A program made the position numbers and the translations under genes. A stretch of 64,000 bases of DNA from an uncultured Pelagibacteraceae bacterium (lineage in GTDB: Bacteria; Pseudomonadota; Alphaproteobacteria; Pelagibacterales; Pelagibacteraceae): contig CACABC010000001.1 in the NCBI GenBank assembly GCA_902530635.1, positions 130,582-194,581 of the forward strand. The letters run 5' to 3'. Below are positions 63,120 to 64,000 of the stretch, one piece after another; the first letter of the stretch is position 1; every line of letters begins with the position of its first letter. The notes under the pieces are model-generated. The model did no database searches. It saw nothing but the letters and a program-made list of their open reading frames with translations, and was not told the DNA's origin.

Positions 63120-64000
63120 AAGGAAAAAAAAATGATGGACACAACTTTATAAAAGAAGCTTTAAAAAAAGGAGCAAATTACTGTGTCATATCCAAGTCAG
63201 CTAAAAAAAATTCACGAACTATTCAAGTTAACAATACTATGAGTTTTTTAAATAAATTAGCTAAAAATAAAAGAACTGACTCAGCGTCCAGTTATATTGC
63301 AGTTACCGGAAGCTCTGGAAAGACAACGGTTAAAACCATGTTGGGAAATTTGTTAAAAATATTTGCAAAAACTTATTTTTCTCCAAAATCATATAATAAT
63401 CATTATGGAGTACCATTAAGCATTACAAACATGAGTCCTGATGATAATTTTGGAGTTTTTGAAGTTGGCATGAATAAACCAAATGAAATTTTTAAGCTTT
63501 CATCAATAATCAAACCAAACATTGGACTAATTACAAATGTATCGGAAGCCCATTTGGAAAATTTCAAGAATATAAAGGGTATAGCTAAAGCAAAAAGTGA
63601 AATTATATATAATGTGCAAAAAGACGGAACAATTATACTAAATAAAGATGATAAGTTTTTTACGTTTTTTAAAAGAATTGCAAAAAAAAATAAAATAAAA
63701 GTTAAATCATTTGGTTACTCAAAAAACTCTGATATAAAATTTCTTAATTTAAAAAGAATCCGAGATCATTTCCTTCTAAGATTATCTGTAGACAATAAAA
63801 AATTTTTATTAAAAATACAAAATAGAAACAAGAACTACATAATGAATATTTTATCCTGTATTGCTGTAATCAGTGAGTTAAATTTACCATTATTTAAAAT
63901 AAAAAATTTTTTTAAAAATCAAGATCTCCTAAAAGGAAGAGGAAAAATAAATAGAGTGACTACATTCAATAAAAAGTTTTTTTTAATAGACGAAAGTTAC
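63086..64000 (+). CDS. murF: MurF (UDP-MurNAc-pentapeptide synthetase) in the -1 frame relative to murE, truncated by window edge
   Basis: Codons at 63098 onward: NNLFIAIKGKKNDGHNFIKEALKKGANYCVISKSA...YIAVTGSSGKTTVKTMLGNLL...SYNNHYGVPLSITNM...FEVGMNKPNEI, open to 64000. Absent from the supplied ORF track. Confidence 0.9.

Overview
AT-rich, gene-dense 64 kb window that looks like a streamlined alphaproteobacterial chromosome segment, probably SAR11/Pelagibacterales-like (an inference from gene content and composition; no search was run). It is mostly core genes: partial crtI, the F0 ATP synthase operon, smc, mutY/dciA, ccrM, rnhB, ispE, cca, greA, hemF, petABC, ychF-pth-rplY-prs, lgt, a PetPR-like regulatory operon, ilvE, uvrC/uvrB, trxB, guaC, carAB, dnaG-rpoD, mlaAC, rnpB, and the start of a dcw cluster ordered mraZ-ftsZ-rsmH-ftsL-ftsI-murE(-murF). 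Two tRNAs and the RNase P RNA are present. I found no CRISPR arrays, insertion sequences or prophage. The main points of interest are: (1) a MurE-MurF reading frame interrupted by a -1 shift exactly at an in-phase A AAA AAA slippery run; (2) an SMC ATPase of only 812 aa with no recognisable hinge; (3) ftsZ inserted between mraZ and rsmH; (4) a clear sigma70 promoter overlapped by 10-bp-phased MraZ boxes; (5) a ccrM promoter region with clustered GANTC sites and a perfect 8-bp inverted repeat; (6) divergent mutY/dciA genes sharing one palindromic ATGCAT start; (7) DNA repair enzymes lacking expected motifs (family-4 UDG cysteines, MutY FSH loop).
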